Program-made: the position numbers and the translations under genes | Notes under the pieces: generated by a model | The model's database searches: none | What the model was told of the DNA's origin: nothing | Seen by the model: only the letters and a program-made list of their open reading frames with translations | Shown: positions 15,465 through 25,550 of the stretch, piece by piece | How positions within the stretch are numbered: position 1 is the stretch's first letter | Layout of the letters: each line of letters opens with the position of its first letter | Assembly: GCA_946405135.1 (NCBI GenBank) | Contig: CAMJGD010000014.1 | Span: forward strand, 23,428-87,427 | Source: an uncultured Clostridiaceae bacterium | GTDB taxonomy: Bacteria > Bacillota > Clostridia > Clostridiales > Clostridiaceae | DNA: 64,000 nucleotides | Direction: 5' to 3'

Positions 15465-16868
15465 GTGAGTAATAAAATAGTTATAGATCCTTTAACTAGA
15501 GTTAGTGGATACTTAAGAATAGAGGTAGTAATTGAAAATAATAAGGTAGTAGATGCAAAGTCTGTGGGAAATATGTTTAGGGGATTTGAGACTATATTAA
15601 AAGGACGGAGCCCATTAGATGCTATATATTTTACAGAAAGAATATGTGGCATATGTTCCACAGCCCATTCTTATGTAGCTGCTTTGGCTTTAGAGAATGC
15701 TTTAGATATAAAGGTGACTAATCAAGGTAAAATGATGAGAGATTTTATTCATGGGTGCGAATTTTTGCAAAATCATATAAGACATTTTTATCTCTATGTT
15801 TTACCGGACTATATAAAAGGACCTTTATTTAACCCAGCTCATAATGCGAATATAAAAGATTATAGAATACCTTTAGCTATTGAAAAGAGAATGTCAGAGC
15901 ATTATATGGGAGCTTTAAAATATAGTGCTGCAGCTCATGAAATGCTAGCAATGCTAGGGGGAAAGGCTCCTCATAATCATGGAATATATTTAGGAGGAGT
16001 TACTGAAAATATGAGTGCTGAAAAGTATACAGCTTTAAAAGAGAAGCTAACTTCTATAAAAGATTTTATAGATAATTCTATGCTAGAGGATGTTTACATT
16101 TTATCAGAATATTATAAGGATTATTTCAATAAGGGAATATCAGGGAAAAACTTTTTATCTATGGGGCTTTTTGATGACTATTTAGAAAAAGGATTATTTT
16201 ATGTAAAGCCATCTGTAATGGTAAATGGTACTCTAGGACCTTTTGACCCTAAAAATATCAATGAGAGTATAGAGCTTTCTTGGTATAAAGATGAAAAGGG
16301 ACAGATAGTAGAAGATAGGCAAAAAGAGGGAGCTTATTCTTTTGTAAAGGCTGTCAGGTATAACGGTGAGAGTATGGAGGTAGGACCTTTAGCCAGAATG
16401 ATTCTTAGTGGAGATTACAAAGGAGGTAGTTCTGCTATGGATAGGCTCGTTAGCAGAGTACTTGAAACTAAGAAAATAGCTTCTATAATGGAAGATTTAT
16501 TAGAAAGGATTAAAGAAAATTATAAGGATAATAAAAATATAATTTTTTCTACTTATAATGTGCCTGAAAGGGCTTTAGGAGTTTCTTTTAGAGACACTAC
16601 TAGAGGAGCTCTTACTCACAAAAATTATATAGAAGATAAGGTTGTAAAAGATTATGATATAATAACCCCCAGTGTTTGGAATATGGGACCTGAAGTATTA
16701 GGTAAGGGTAAAGGGATTGTAGAGAAAGCCCTAATAGGAACGGTAATTGAAGACAAAGAATCTCCTATAGAAATAGGAAGAATAGTGAGAAGCTTTGATC
16801 CATGTATTTCTTGTGCTACCCATGTTTATGGAAGTCAGATTAAAGATATGGAGTACAATATAATATGA
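15465..16868 (+). CDS. [NiFe] hydrogenase large subunit
   Basis: A 467-residue catalytic subunit. I chose the GTG at 15465, preceded by AGGAGAAG; the open frame extends further upstream, overlapping the small subunit, without support. The nickel-binding motifs are intact: RICGICSTAH (about residues 56-65) and DPCISCATH near the C-terminus. After that last histidine come 14 residues (VYGSQIKDMEYNII), the cleavable extension removed once nickel is inserted. The next gene encodes the matching endopeptidase and overlaps by four bases. With the small subunit it forms a soluble H2-oxidising or H2-evolving enzyme; direction cannot be told from sequence. Confidence 0.93.
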   Translation: MSNKIVIDPLTRVSGYLRIEVVIENNKVVDAKSVGNMFRGFETILKGRSPLDAIYFTERICGICSTAHSYVAALALENALDIKVTNQGKMMRDFIHGCEFLQNHIRHFYLYVLPDYIKGPLFNPAHNANIKDYRIPLAIEKRMSEHYMGALKYSAAAHEMLAMLGGKAPHNHGIYLGGVTENMSAEKYTALKEKLTSIKDFIDNSMLEDVYILSEYYKDYFNKGISGKNFLSMGLFDDYLEKGLFYVKPSVMVNGTLGPFDPKNINESIELSWYKDEKGQIVEDRQKEGAYSFVKAVRYNGESMEVGPLARMILSGDYKGGSSAMDRLVSRVLETKKIASIMEDLLERIKENYKDNKNIIFSTYNVPERALGVSFRDTTRGALTHKNYIEDKVVKDYDIITPSVWNMGPEVLGKGKGIVEKALIGTVIEDKESPIEIGRIVRSFDPCISCATHVYGSQIKDMEYNII

Positions 16869-17341
16869 TAAAGGTAATAGCTTTAGGAAATATTCTCATG
16901 GGGGATGATGGAATTGCCATTTATGTGGCAGAAAGATTAAGAGAAAAATTTAAATCAAAGTATTTAAGAATTATTACAGGAGAAACAGATATAGATTTTT
17001 CTATTGATAATATATCAAATGGAGATTTTATATTTATTTTAGATGCATCTTATATTGGGAATACTCAGGGAAATATAAATATTGTAGATATGGAGGAGCT
17101 TATTTCTAATCCATATAGAGATTTATCTCATCACAGCCTTACACTGATAGAATATATAAAGATATATGAAAAAAATATTAAAGGATATTTTATAGGAATA
17201 AATGTGCAGGATGTAGATTTTAGATTAGGGCTTAGTAAGGCAATGAATATAAGACTAGATTCCATAGTTGAAAATATAGAGCATATATTAAATTACTATA
17301 TAAAGTTAAATGAAGATAATGTAGAAGCAGCCCTATTATAA
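16865..17341 (+). CDS. Hydrogenase maturation protease
   Basis: A 158-residue member of the HyaD/HycI endopeptidase family. The start overlaps the large-subunit stop. GNILMGDDGIAIYVAERL gives the conserved G-N-x-L-x-G-D-D-G with a nickel-sensing acidic residue; D62-region ILDA and the SHHSLTLIEYI segment supply the other acidic/histidine ligands. It should trim the C-terminal extension of the preceding large subunit. Family length is normal. The operon ends at a terminator overlapping this stop codon. Confidence 0.9.
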   Translation: MIKVIALGNILMGDDGIAIYVAERLREKFKSKYLRIITGETDIDFSIDNISNGDFIFILDASYIGNTQGNINIVDMEELISNPYRDLSHHSLTLIEYIKIYEKNIKGYFIGINVQDVDFRLGLSKAMNIRLDSIVENIEHILNYYIKLNEDNVEAALL

Positions 17342-17356
17342 GGCTGCTTCTATTTT
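17323..17356 (+). terminator. Terminator of the hydrogenase operon
   Basis: AGAAGCAGCC (17323-17332) pairs with GGCTGCTTCT (17342-17351), then ATTTTCT. The stem includes the last codons of the protease gene. Confidence 0.8.
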
Positions 17357-18058
17357 CTAAAATTCTATACCAGATTTATAGGATGAAATAAGAGTTTCAG
17401 GAAAATCTTTCATCTGCATGTCTTTTATCACTTTGTTATAATTATATTCTATTTCTTTTATTTCTGCTTTTACAGGCATATCCTTGTATATTTCTATTAA
17501 GGCATAGGTGCAGTTTGGTCTTCCTATTTTAGGCTTTCCTACACTGCCATCATTGATTAAAATTTTGTTTCCAAATTTTTTTACAAAAGGTATATGAGTA
17601 TGAGCACATACCATTATATCTCCAGAGAACTCTTTCATTATTTCTTCAGTATTATCTCCATCTTCTAATACATATTCATTTATTTTTCTAGGACTTCCGT
17701 GAACAAATTGAATAATTTTATCTTCGAATTTTAGCATAAGACTTTCTGGAAGGCTCTGCAGATAATATTTGTTAATATTTCCTAGTTCCTCTACATTCCA
17801 AGGTAGGGAAAAACTATTTATATTGGTTTCTCGTATGTAGCTGAATTTATTTTCTACTACGGAAGCATCATAGTTACCTTTTAAGCATAATATACCTCTT
17901 CTTCTTATGGCAGATATTACTTCATTAGGATGAGGTCCATAGCCTACAAGATCACCAAGGCATATTATGGTATCTACGTCTTGCTCATCTATATGTTGAA
18001 GCACTTCCCTAAGAGCATATAGGTTTCCATGAATATCACTTATTACTGCTATTTTCAT
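17357..18058 (-). CDS. Calcineurin-like metallophosphoesterase (YfcE/MJ0936 type)
   Basis: A 233-residue cytoplasmic phosphoesterase. ATG 18058 has AAGGTG eight bases upstream; an in-frame GTG at 18067 is inside that site. Metal-binding motifs appear in order: VISDIHGNL, CLGDLVGYGPHP, KGNYD, FVHGSP and CAHTHIP. The YfcE/MJ0936-like proteins hydrolyse phosphodiesters or phosphomonoesters with manganese; the in vivo substrate is unknown. The C-terminal NDGSVGKPK is typical of this group. It converges on the hydrogenase operon and shows no operon partner. Confidence 0.85.
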   Translation of the reverse strand: MKIAVISDIHGNLYALREVLQHIDEQDVDTIICLGDLVGYGPHPNEVISAIRRRGILCLKGNYDASVVENKFSYIRETNINSFSLPWNVEELGNINKYYLQSLPESLMLKFEDKIIQFVHGSPRKINEYVLEDGDNTEEIMKEFSGDIMVCAHTHIPFVKKFGNKILINDGSVGKPKIGRPNCTYALIEIYKDMPVKAEIKEIEYNYNKVIKDMQMKDFPETLISSYKSGIEF

Positions 18059-18176
18059 ATATATCACCTTTTCTTAGTAGATTTAAATAGGTTGTACAAA
18101 AACATATTATAATTATATCATTAACAAAAAACAATCTGTATAGCATGAGAAAATATTAAGTTAAATAAATATAATA

Positions 18177-18206
18177 AAATCCTGCTTGCAAAATAAGCAG
18201 GATTTT
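18177..18206. terminator. Terminator between convergent/divergent units
   Basis: AAAATCCTGCTT and AAGCAGGATTTT form a 12-bp stem with T runs on either strand, directly after the small membrane protein gene on the minus strand. Confidence 0.8.
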
Positions 18207-18216
18207 ATTATATAAG

Positions 18217-18549
18217 TTAAATTTTTTCTTTAGTGTCTTCAATTTTTTCTTTATCGCCAACACCGCGGGTAGGAATGGTGGAAGCTACAAATCCTACCAT
18301 TAAAGACACCAAGGCTGGAGCTGCAATGTTTACATAGGCTATATATCTGGTTTTGTATAGCACAAGAGCAGTAAGTGAAGTTATGACCACAGAACCTATG
18401 AAAATGTATATTACAAATAATGCAAAGGAATCCATTAGCTTTTCGTATATCCTGTGTCGAGTAGGGCCGCTTATTATAGACTTAAATATAAAAAATGCTA
18501 ATAAAATTATGACTAAGTTTACAACAGAGGCAATTAAAAAGTTTCGCAT
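18217..18549 (-). CDS. Small three-span membrane protein
   Basis: A 110-residue protein. The ATG at 18549 follows GAGGTGAT; a codon three positions earlier is also in frame. Three hydrophobic segments are visible: FLIASVVNLVIILLAFFIF, FALFVIYIFIGSVVITSLTALVL and VNIAAPALVSLMVGFVAS. The tail after TIPTRGVGDKEK is charged and probably cytoplasmic. I do not recognise the family. It is a single gene between two terminators, on the same strand as murC. Confidence 0.65.
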   Translation of the reverse strand: MRNFLIASVVNLVIILLAFFIFKSIISGPTRHRIYEKLMDSFALFVIYIFIGSVVITSLTALVLYKTRYIAYVNIAAPALVSLMVGFVASTIPTRGVGDKEKIEDTKEKI

Positions 18550-18682
18550 AAATATCACCTCGAATATTTTTTTTATTTCATTTATATTATTTACCCTAAT
18601 TTTATTTTTTACACAAAAAACTCTGTTATAGAAAAATAAATAGATAAAATATGTTACAGAAGGTATTTCAAATATAAAAAAA

Positions 18683-18711
18683 GGAGTAAATCCTATAAAG
18701 AATTTACTCTT
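18683..18711 (-). terminator. murC terminator
   Basis: On the minus strand GAGTAAAT pairs with ATTTACTC, followed by CTTTTTTT. The stem overlaps the murC stop. Confidence 0.8.
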
Positions 18712-20080
18712 TTAAAAACATTTCTCCTACTTTTACCACGTCGCCAGCACCTACGGTCAAAAGTAAGTCTCCATTATTTAGATGTTTATTTAAATATTCA
18801 GTGGCTTCGTCAAAGCTTTGAACATTTAAACATTTTATACCTCTTTCTCTTAACTTGTCTCCTAGCATATTGGAATTTATAATACCATTATCTTTTTCTC
18901 TAGCAGCATAAATATCTGTCAAAATTAGTTCATCCACTTCATCGAAAGCTTTGATGAATTCATCAAATAATTTTAGGGTTCTGCTGTAAGTATGAGGCTG
19001 AAATACACAGTATATTTTATTATGAGGATAATTTTTAGCAGAATTTAAAGTGGCTTTTATTTCTGTAGGATGATGGGCATAGTCATCTATAACTGTGACA
19101 CCATTTTTACTCCCCTTAAATTCAAAACGTTTATGGGCTCCCTTAAATTCAGCTAAACCTTCTACTATGAATTTATGAGGTATATTGAGTATTAAAGATA
19201 CAGCAATTGAGCTTAATGCATTAAGAATATTATGTTTCCCTGGCACATTTAGTTTTACATTAAATAGTTTTGTATCCTGCTCATAGACCTGAAAACTTGG
19301 ACATCCTTTTTCATCATAGGTTATGTGCTTAGCGGTTAAGTCTCCTTTTTCTATTCCATAAGTGATGGTATTGCATTTAGCATTTTTTAAGACTTCTACA
19401 ACTCTTTGATCTTCTCCATAGCCTACGGCATACCCATCTTCAGGTATGAGATCTACAAATTTTTCAAAGGCTTTTTGGATATGGTTAATATCCTTATAGT
19501 AATCGAGATGATCTGCATCTATATTTAATAGTATACCTATATAGGGATAAAATTTTAGGAATGACTCTTTGTATTCACAGGCTTCTGTGACAAAATATTC
19601 ACTGCTGCCTATTCTAAAATTTCCATTTATTATATCAAGTTCAGCACCTACAAGTATAGTGGGGTCAAGATTTGCTTTTATGGTTATATGAGAAAGCATA
19701 GAAGTAGAGGTCGTTTTACCATGAGTACCTGTTACCGCTACATTATACTTATGACCTTTCATTATATGACCTAAAAACTCAGCTCTGTCCATAGTAGCTA
19801 TATTATTTTTTTTAGCATATAAAAGTTCTGGATTATCTTGAGGTACTGCAGCAGTATATACAACTAAATCTACATCTTTTATATTTTCTTCATTATGGCC
19901 AATATATATATCTATACCAGAAGATTTTAATCTTTCAATTATATTCGAACTTTTCATATCAGAACCTGAAACTTTATATCCATTTTTTATTAAAACTGCT
20001 GCAAGACCACTCATGCTTATGCCACCTATACCTATAAAATGGACTTTTTTGTTTTTGTCTCTTATGAAGTCAAACGACAA
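18704..20080 (-). CDS. murC: UDP-N-acetylmuramate--L-alanine ligase
   Basis: A 458-residue cytoplasmic ligase adding L-alanine to UDP-MurNAc in peptidoglycan synthesis. I chose TTG 20080, giving [20 protein letters not shown], because AAAGGAG is eight bases upstream; an in-frame GTG at 20089 overlaps that site. It shows the N-terminal Rossmann-like [13 protein letters not shown], the ATP loop [12 protein letters not shown], the middle-domain [11 protein letters not shown] and the C-terminal [10 protein letters not shown]. Length is normal. It is transcribed alone, opposite to purR, with the HD-GYP gene upstream on the same strand. Confidence 0.95.
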   Translation of the reverse strand: MSFDFIRDKNKKVHFIGIGGISMSGLAAVLIKNGYKVSGSDMKSSNIIERLKSSGIDIYIGHNEENIKDVDLVVYTAAVPQDNPELLYAKKNNIATMDRAEFLGHIMKGHKYNVAVTGTHGKTTSTSMLSHITIKANLDPTILVGAELDIINGNFRIGSSEYFVTEACEYKESFLKFYPYIGILLNIDADHLDYYKDINHIQKAFEKFVDLIPEDGYAVGYGEDQRVVEVLKNAKCNTITYGIEKGDLTAKHITYDEKGCPSFQVYEQDTKLFNVKLNVPGKHNILNALSSIAVSLILNIPHKFIVEGLAEFKGAHKRFEFKGSKNGVTVIDDYAHHPTEIKATLNSAKNYPHNKIYCVFQPHTYSRTLKLFDEFIKAFDEVDELILTDIYAAREKDNGIINSNMLGDKLRERGIKCLNVQSFDEATEYLNKHLNNGDLLLTVGAGDVVKVGEMFLKE

Positions 20081-20160
20081 TATACTCACTCCTTTAGATA
20101 AAAATGTTCCTTCTAATAATTATATACAAGTTTCATATAAAAGAATACAATAACATAAAA

Positions 20161-21228
20161 TTAAATTATATCTACAATATATAAATCCTTAGTTTTAGCT
20201 AAATCTATATAATTGTCGCCTATGGCAATAAGAGGTCTTGATATGTAATTAAAATTCATTTTTAGTATTTTTGCTTTTGTATTATTATTTAGCAGGGCGA
20301 ATTCCCCTAAATAATAATCCATCATATGATTTATAAATGTAGCAGAGCACTTAGCATCTAACTTACCAAAAGATTGTTCTTTCATTGTTTCAAGCACGTC
20401 TAGAGGAGAACTTTTACCTTTGTAGGCTCTATTTGAAGTCATAGCATCAAATACATCGGCGATAGCTATGATTTTACCATAAATATGTATTCTTTCATCT
20501 GTTAATTTTAAAGGATAGCCAGAACCATCTATTCTCTCATGATGCATAAGTACTCCCATCTCTACTACAGGATCTATAAATGGGATAGTTTTTACTATTT
20601 CATATCCTTTTAGCGTATGAGATTTTACTATTTCAAATTCTTTGGAGGTTAGTTTACCAGCTTTATTTAATATAGATGGAGGTATTTTTGATTTACCTAT
20701 ATCATGTAGTATACCTGCATAGGTAAGAAGCATTACATCTCTGTCAGACATGTGTAGCCATTTACCTAACATAGCACTTAAAGCGGCTACGTTTACAGAA
20801 TGTCTAAAAAGGTAAGAGTCAGGGTTTCTGCTATCTATAATATTTTTTATTATTATTCCATAATCTTTCATTTCGTCTAATATTTCTTCTGAAAGGTTTC
20901 TTATATCTTTTATATCCAGTTTTGAATTTGAATTTATTTGCTGAAATATGGTTTCAGAAGCATCTGAAAACCTAGAAAAATTACTTTCTATTTCCTTATA
21001 GTCTCTAGAATTCTTATTTTTAAGTATTTCTAAGTCATAATCTTGCAATTCAGAATACACATATATGGGGGTAGTGAAATATAAATTTTTTACTCTTTCT
21101 ATATTTTTTTCTGTTAGGAGGGTATCCTTAGATAAAAGCATTATACTATTTATATATAAGTCTTCAGCCAAAACCATACCTGGCTCTAAAAGAGCTGGAT
21201 TTATTTGTTTGATTTCTTTAAAATTCAT
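20161..21228 (-). CDS. HD-GYP domain protein, probable c-di-GMP phosphodiesterase
   Basis: A 355-residue protein. The C-terminal HD-GYP domain (about residues 125-310) has RHSVNVAALSAMLGKW, GILHDIGKSKIP (the HD pair), the later LMHHERIDGSGYP (HH and the GYP motif) and IADVFDAMTSNRAYK. These are the ligands and signature expected of an active c-di-GMP hydrolase. The N-terminal 120 residues (PALLEPGMVLAEDLY) resemble the short beta-rich segment often found before such domains. There is no membrane span, so it is cytoplasmic. AAGGGATG precedes the ATG at 21228. Confidence 0.88.
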   Translation of the reverse strand: MNFKEIKQINPALLEPGMVLAEDLYINSIMLLSKDTLLTEKNIERVKNLYFTTPIYVYSELQDYDLEILKNKNSRDYKEIESNFSRFSDASETIFQQINSNSKLDIKDIRNLSEEILDEMKDYGIIIKNIIDSRNPDSYLFRHSVNVAALSAMLGKWLHMSDRDVMLLTYAGILHDIGKSKIPPSILNKAGKLTSKEFEIVKSHTLKGYEIVKTIPFIDPVVEMGVLMHHERIDGSGYPLKLTDERIHIYGKIIAIADVFDAMTSNRAYKGKSSPLDVLETMKEQSFGKLDAKCSATFINHMMDYYLGEFALLNNNTKAKILKMNFNYISRPLIAIGDNYIDLAKTKDLYIVDII

Positions 21229-21417
21229 GTTGCATCATCCCTTTTAATAATTTTAATATAATTTTACCATATATAGAAATAAGTATATAATAATTTTTAT
21301 ATTTATTATTAGGGCTATAATTGTTGATATTAATATGGATTTAGAATAAAATATGAATAATAAGATGAATTTATTGAATAAAATTCGTTATATTACAAAA
21401 AATATGTAGGTGATAGT

Positions 21418-22233
21418 GTGGAGAAATTTAGTAGGAATAGCAGAGTGGTAGCTATAACCAAAATTTTAAATGAAAATCCAAATAAACTTATAAGCTTAAA
21501 TTTTTTTTCTGAAAGGCTGAATGCAGCTAAATCTACCTTAAGTGAAGATATAGTTATTGTTAGAGAAACTTTTGAAAAGATGCAGCTAGGGAAAGTAGAA
21601 ACAGTATCTGGTGCAGCTGGAGGGATAAAATATATACCAGATATAAACACAGAAGATAAGAAAAAATTCTCTAACGAACTTTGTGAAGTGCTTAAGGATA
21701 AAAATAGGGTTGTACCTGGAAATTTTATATACATGACAGATTTAATGTATAATCCTAAAATAATAAGCAGGGCAGGTATTATATTAGCAGCTTTTTTTTC
21801 TGACTGTCCTATAGATTATGTGGTTACTGTAGAAACAAAAGGTATACCTCTTGCTTTTGAAGTTGCTAAAAATTTGGGAGTAGAGCTTGTTATAGCTAGA
21901 AGAGACAATAAGGTAACGGAAGGACCTACAGTAACTATAAATTATGTTTCGGGTTCCAGCGGAAGAATACAGAACATGTCTCTCGCTAAAAGATCTATTA
22001 AAAAAGGCAGTACATGTATTTTTATAGATGATTTTATGAAGGCAGGAGGAACAGCATTAGGCATAATAGATTTACTTAAAGAATTTGACAGCAAACTTTT
22101 AGGTATAGGGGTTTTGGTAGATAACATAAATGTAGATAAAAAACTTATTCATAAGTACTATTCTATTGTAGAGTTTTCAGGTATGGATAACAATGGTGAT
22201 GCGCTGTTAGAACCTTCAAAATTATTTAAATAA
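21418..22233 (+). CDS. purR: Pur operon repressor PurR
   Basis: A 271-residue protein starting with GTG after TAGGTG. The N-terminal winged helix (RVVAITKILNENPNKLISL) is followed by a phosphoribosyltransferase-like domain with the PRPP loop IFIDDFMKAGGTALG (about residues 201-215). In Bacillus this protein represses purine genes and is released by PRPP; the same is expected here. It begins the conserved purR-spoVG-glmU-prs cluster. The yabJ gene, which separates purR and spoVG in Bacillus, is absent. Confidence 0.93.
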   Translation: MEKFSRNSRVVAITKILNENPNKLISLNFFSERLNAAKSTLSEDIVIVRETFEKMQLGKVETVSGAAGGIKYIPDINTEDKKKFSNELCEVLKDKNRVVPGNFIYMTDLMYNPKIISRAGIILAAFFSDCPIDYVVTVETKGIPLAFEVAKNLGVELVIARRDNKVTEGPTVTINYVSGSSGRIQNMSLAKRSIKKGSTCIFIDDFMKAGGTALGIIDLLKEFDSKLLGIGVLVDNINVDKKLIHKYYSIVEFSGMDNNGDALLEPSKLFK

Positions 22234-22338
22234 GTAAATTTTCAAAAAATTTATTTATTTTTTTACATAAAAAAAGAGGAAAAAGAGAATATATAGAGAA
22301 ATATATACTTTATAAAGCATCTTGGAGGTGGATTTACA

Positions 22339-22629
22339 ATGCAAATTACAGACGTGAGAATAAGAAAGATAGCAGCCGATGGCAAGATGAAGGCAATAGT
22401 TTCAGTTACCTTCGACAACGAATTTGTAGTTCATGATATAAAGGTTATCGAAGGACAAAATGGGCTTTTTATAGCTATGCCAAGTAGAAAAACTCCAGAT
22501 GGAGAGTTTAAAGACATAGCTCACCCAATAAATACAGAAACAAGAGAAAAAATTCAAAATGCAATTCTTTCTGAATATGAAAAAGTTAAAAATGAAGAAG
22601 TAGAATTAGCAGAAGATAAAGAAGAATAA
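22339..22629 (+). CDS. spoVG: SpoVG RNA-binding regulator
   Basis: A 96-residue protein: [31 protein letters not shown] and [22 protein letters not shown] are the full SpoVG core, ending in an acidic tail. SpoVG is a small nucleic-acid-binding regulator affecting sporulation and cell-surface traits. TTGGAGGTGG lies upstream of the ATG, and the gene is closed by its own terminator. Confidence 0.96.
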   Translation: MQITDVRIRKIAADGKMKAIVSVTFDNEFVVHDIKVIEGQNGLFIAMPSRKTPDGEFKDIAHPINTETREKIQNAILSEYEKVKNEEVELAEDKEE

Positions 22630-22632
22630 AAT

Positions 22633-22665
22633 AAAAAGGAGTTTTAAAGCTCCTTTTTATTTTTT
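22633..22665 (+). terminator. spoVG terminator
   Basis: AAAAAGGAG and CTCCTTTTT around a seven-base loop, followed by ATTTTTTT. Confidence 0.85.
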
Positions 22666-22815
22666 TAATTTTCTTAAAATACATTAAAGATATTTGTATG
22701 TTGAAAATAATAGTTTTATAAAATATAATATAAAGGGCATTAAGATATATGTTATATTTCGAAGGCAAGTAGCATACACTATTTGTTTAATAATAGCCAT
22801 AAAGAGGTGGTATTA

Positions 22816-24183
22816 ATGTATAAATGTGCTATAATAATGGCGGCTGGTGAAGGCAAAAGAATGAAATCAGATACCCCAAAGGTACTACACAAAGTCTGCG
22901 GTAAGGAAATGGTGAATCATGTAATTGATACTATGAGAGCCGCAGGTTTAGATGATTTAAATGTAATTGTAGGTAGAGGCGCAGAGAAAGTAAAAGAAGA
23001 AACAAAATCACGAAACGTAAGTTATTCATTGCAATCAGAACAGCTTGGAACTGGTCATGCAGTAATGTGCGCAAAAGATTTTTTAAAAGGCAAAAAAGGT
23101 CTAGTGGCTATATTTACTGGTGATGCTCCACTTATAAAGGAAGAAACTGTAAAAAAACTTATGGATTTTCATGAGGCTAAGGGCTATGATGCTACTATTT
23201 TAACCTCTGTTATAGAGGATCCTACAGGTTATGGAAGAATTGTGAGAAAAAATGAAGAGGTAGAAAAAATAGTAGAACATAAGGATTGTAATGAATCAGA
23301 GCTGCAATTAAAAGAGATAAATGCAGGTATGTATTGTTTTGATATCGAAAGTCTTTTAGATAGTTTAGGAAAGCTTAAAAACAATAATGCTCAGGGAGAG
23401 TATTATCTTACAGATGTAATAGGCATATTAAAGGCTCAAGGTAAAAAAGTAGGAGCTTTAATAACTGAATTTGAGGAGACTATAGGGGTAAATTCTAGAA
23501 AAGAACTAGCCCAGGCAGAGCAAATATTAAAAAGAAGAATAAATGAAAAACATATGGGAAATGGTGTTACCATAATAGATCCATTCAATACATATATTGG
23601 TATAGATGTAGAGATAGGAAAAGATACCATAATATATCCAGGAAATTTTATAGAAGGAAAAACTGTTATTAAAGAAGGGTGTATTCTTTATCCTAATTCT
23701 AGAATAAAGGATAGTATCATAGAAAAATGGGTAACTATTCAAAGCTCTGTTATATTAGAGAGTCATGTGGGAGAAGAAACTACTGTAGGGCCATTTGCTT
23801 ATTTAAGACCAGAAACTAAAATTGGTAAACATGCAAGAATAGGCGATTTTGTTGAAATTAAAAAGTCTACTATTGGAGATAATACAAAGGTATCTCATTT
23901 AACTTATATAGGTGATGCAGAAGTGGGCACTGGCTGTAATTTTGGCTGTGGAACCGTAGTTGTAAATTATGATGGTAAGGCAAAGTATAAGACTATAATT
24001 GGAGATAATGCTTTTATAGGATGCAACACAAATCTTGTTTCCCCTGTGGAAGTTAAAGATAATTCTTATATAGCAGCAGGATCTACTATAACTAAAGAAG
24101 TGCCAGAAGGAAGTCTTGCTATCGCTCGAGCTAGACAGATTAATATAGAAGGCTGGGTAGATAAAAAAGGTTTAAAAAAATAA
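22816..24183 (+). CDS. glmU: Bifunctional UDP-GlcNAc pyrophosphorylase / GlcN-1-P acetyltransferase
   Basis: A 455-residue cytoplasmic enzyme making UDP-GlcNAc for the cell wall. ATG 22816 follows AGAGGTGG; the open frame extends 11 codons further without support. The N-terminal uridylyltransferase has [17 protein letters not shown] and QLGTGHAV. The C-terminal left-handed beta helix carries hexapeptide repeats ([35 protein letters not shown]) with the acetyl-CoA site. Length is normal. It is followed by prs after 50 bases, as in Bacillus. Confidence 0.96.
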   Translation: MYKCAIIMAAGEGKRMKSDTPKVLHKVCGKEMVNHVIDTMRAAGLDDLNVIVGRGAEKVKEETKSRNVSYSLQSEQLGTGHAVMCAKDFLKGKKGLVAIFTGDAPLIKEETVKKLMDFHEAKGYDATILTSVIEDPTGYGRIVRKNEEVEKIVEHKDCNESELQLKEINAGMYCFDIESLLDSLGKLKNNNAQGEYYLTDVIGILKAQGKKVGALITEFEETIGVNSRKELAQAEQILKRRINEKHMGNGVTIIDPFNTYIGIDVEIGKDTIIYPGNFIEGKTVIKEGCILYPNSRIKDSIIEKWVTIQSSVILESHVGEETTVGPFAYLRPETKIGKHARIGDFVEIKKSTIGDNTKVSHLTYIGDAEVGTGCNFGCGTVVVNYDGKAKYKTIIGDNAFIGCNTNLVSPVEVKDNSYIAAGSTITKEVPEGSLAIARARQINIEGWVDKKGLKK

Positions 24184-24233
24184 TATATTGAGAAGAGATG
24201 ATTACTTTAAAGTTTTAAGGAGGTCTTCAAAAA

Positions 24234-25193
24234 ATGATAACCCATGGAAAAAATATAAAAATATTTACTGGTAACTCACATCCTAAACTTGCAAAAGATA
24301 TAGCAGATATTTTAGGATTACCAGTAGGTAATTCTAAAGTAGGAACTTTCAGTGATGGAGAAATATCTGTAGACATAAATGAGACTGTAAGAGGTGCAGA
24401 TGTCTTTGTTATACAGTCTACTAATTCTCCAGTAAATGATAACCTAATGGAATTACTTATAATGATGGATGCGTTTAAGAGAGCTTCCGCAGGAAGAATA
24501 ACTGCGGTGATACCTTACTATGGTTACGCAAGACAGGATAGAAAAGCTAAGTCAAGAGATCCTATAACAGCAAAGCTAGTAGCTGATCTTATAACTACAG
24601 CTGGAGCAGATAGAGTACTTACTATGGACTTGCATGCTTCCCAAATACAGGGATATTTCAATATTCCACTTGATCACCTAATGGGTGTACCTATACTAGC
24701 AAAGTACTATTTGGAAAAGGGCTTTAGGGAAGATGATGATGTAGTAATAGTATCTCCTGATCTAGGAAGCGTAACAAGAGCTAGAATGTTTGCAGACAGA
24801 CTTCATGCTCCTATGGCTATAATAGACAAAAGAAGGCCAAAGGCTAATGTATCTGAAATAATGAATATAATTGGTGATGTTAGGGGAAAGAAAGCTATAC
24901 TAGTAGATGATATGATAGATACAGCAGGTACTATAGCTAATGCAGCTAATGCTTTAAAAGATTTAGGTGCTAAGGAAGTTCATGCTTGTTGTACTCATGG
25001 AGTATTATCAGGACCAGCTTTTGAAAGAATAAATAATTCTGCTATAAAAGAGCTAGTTATGCTAAATACTATTGATTTACCAGAAAGAGATGATCTTAAT
25101 AAGTTTACTTCTTTATCTGTAGCTCCTATTTTTGCAGAAGCAATAAAAAGAATATATGATGATGTACCATTAAGTAAATTATTTGAGGAATAA
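24234..25193 (+). CDS. prs: Ribose-phosphate pyrophosphokinase
   Basis: A 319-residue enzyme making PRPP from ribose 5-phosphate and ATP. AAGGAGG precedes the ATG. Conserved segments: [27 protein letters not shown] (catalytic flexible loop region), [12 protein letters not shown], and the PRPP-binding [17 protein letters not shown]. Length and layout match class I enzymes. Its product feeds purine, pyrimidine and histidine synthesis and is the signal read by PurR, encoded three genes upstream. Confidence 0.97.
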   Translation: MITHGKNIKIFTGNSHPKLAKDIADILGLPVGNSKVGTFSDGEISVDINETVRGADVFVIQSTNSPVNDNLMELLIMMDAFKRASAGRITAVIPYYGYARQDRKAKSRDPITAKLVADLITTAGADRVLTMDLHASQIQGYFNIPLDHLMGVPILAKYYLEKGFREDDDVVIVSPDLGSVTRARMFADRLHAPMAIIDKRRPKANVSEIMNIIGDVRGKKAILVDDMIDTAGTIANAANALKDLGAKEVHACCTHGVLSGPAFERINNSAIKELVMLNTIDLPERDDLNKFTSLSVAPIFAEAIKRIYDDVPLSKLFEE

Positions 25194-25550
25194 TAGTACA
25201 TAATTAAGGGTTGTTGCACAACTAACTAAAGAGAGCCAGCTGTGTAACAGCTTTTTTTCTTTCTTTAAAAAATAAAATAGGCACTTGAATAATACATATA
25301 TTGAGTGGCAAGTTAATAAATAATAGTATATATAGAGATAATATATTTAAAAAAGAAAATCCGGTAGCTAAGCATTTTTATTGTTTACTGCTGGATTCCG
25401 TTTATAAATGGAAGATTATCAAACCCGCTTCATAGGATAAAAGCTTTATATAGTAAATTATTTGTAACATTTTTATATAAGAGTATTATTTGCTGTAGTA
25501 TTTATGATAAATTAATATATAGAACTGCTTTCAAAAAGGAGGAAGAGATT
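25194..25550. other. Intergenic gap between prs and the two-component system
   Basis: About 357 bases. A small terminator (AGCTGT-gta-ACAGCT then T run, 25238-25259) closes prs. Around 25355-25445 lies a stretch rich in short inverted repeats (ATCC..AGC/GCTGGAT, CGTTTATAAATG, TATC...GGATA) that could be a structured leader for the response regulator; I cannot assign it to a known riboswitch class. Confidence 0.4.
25238..25259 (+). terminator. prs terminator
   Basis: AGCTGT and ACAGCT around a three-base loop, followed directly by TTTTTTTCT. Short but well formed. Confidence 0.65.

Noticed and set aside
22270..22310. Sigma-H promoter for spoVG
   Set aside because: AGGAAAA and GAAAT-like boxes occur, but the match and spacing are too loose to support.
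25355..25450. c-di-GMP, purine or T-box riboswitch before the response regulator
   Set aside because: None of the conserved core sequences of these classes is present.
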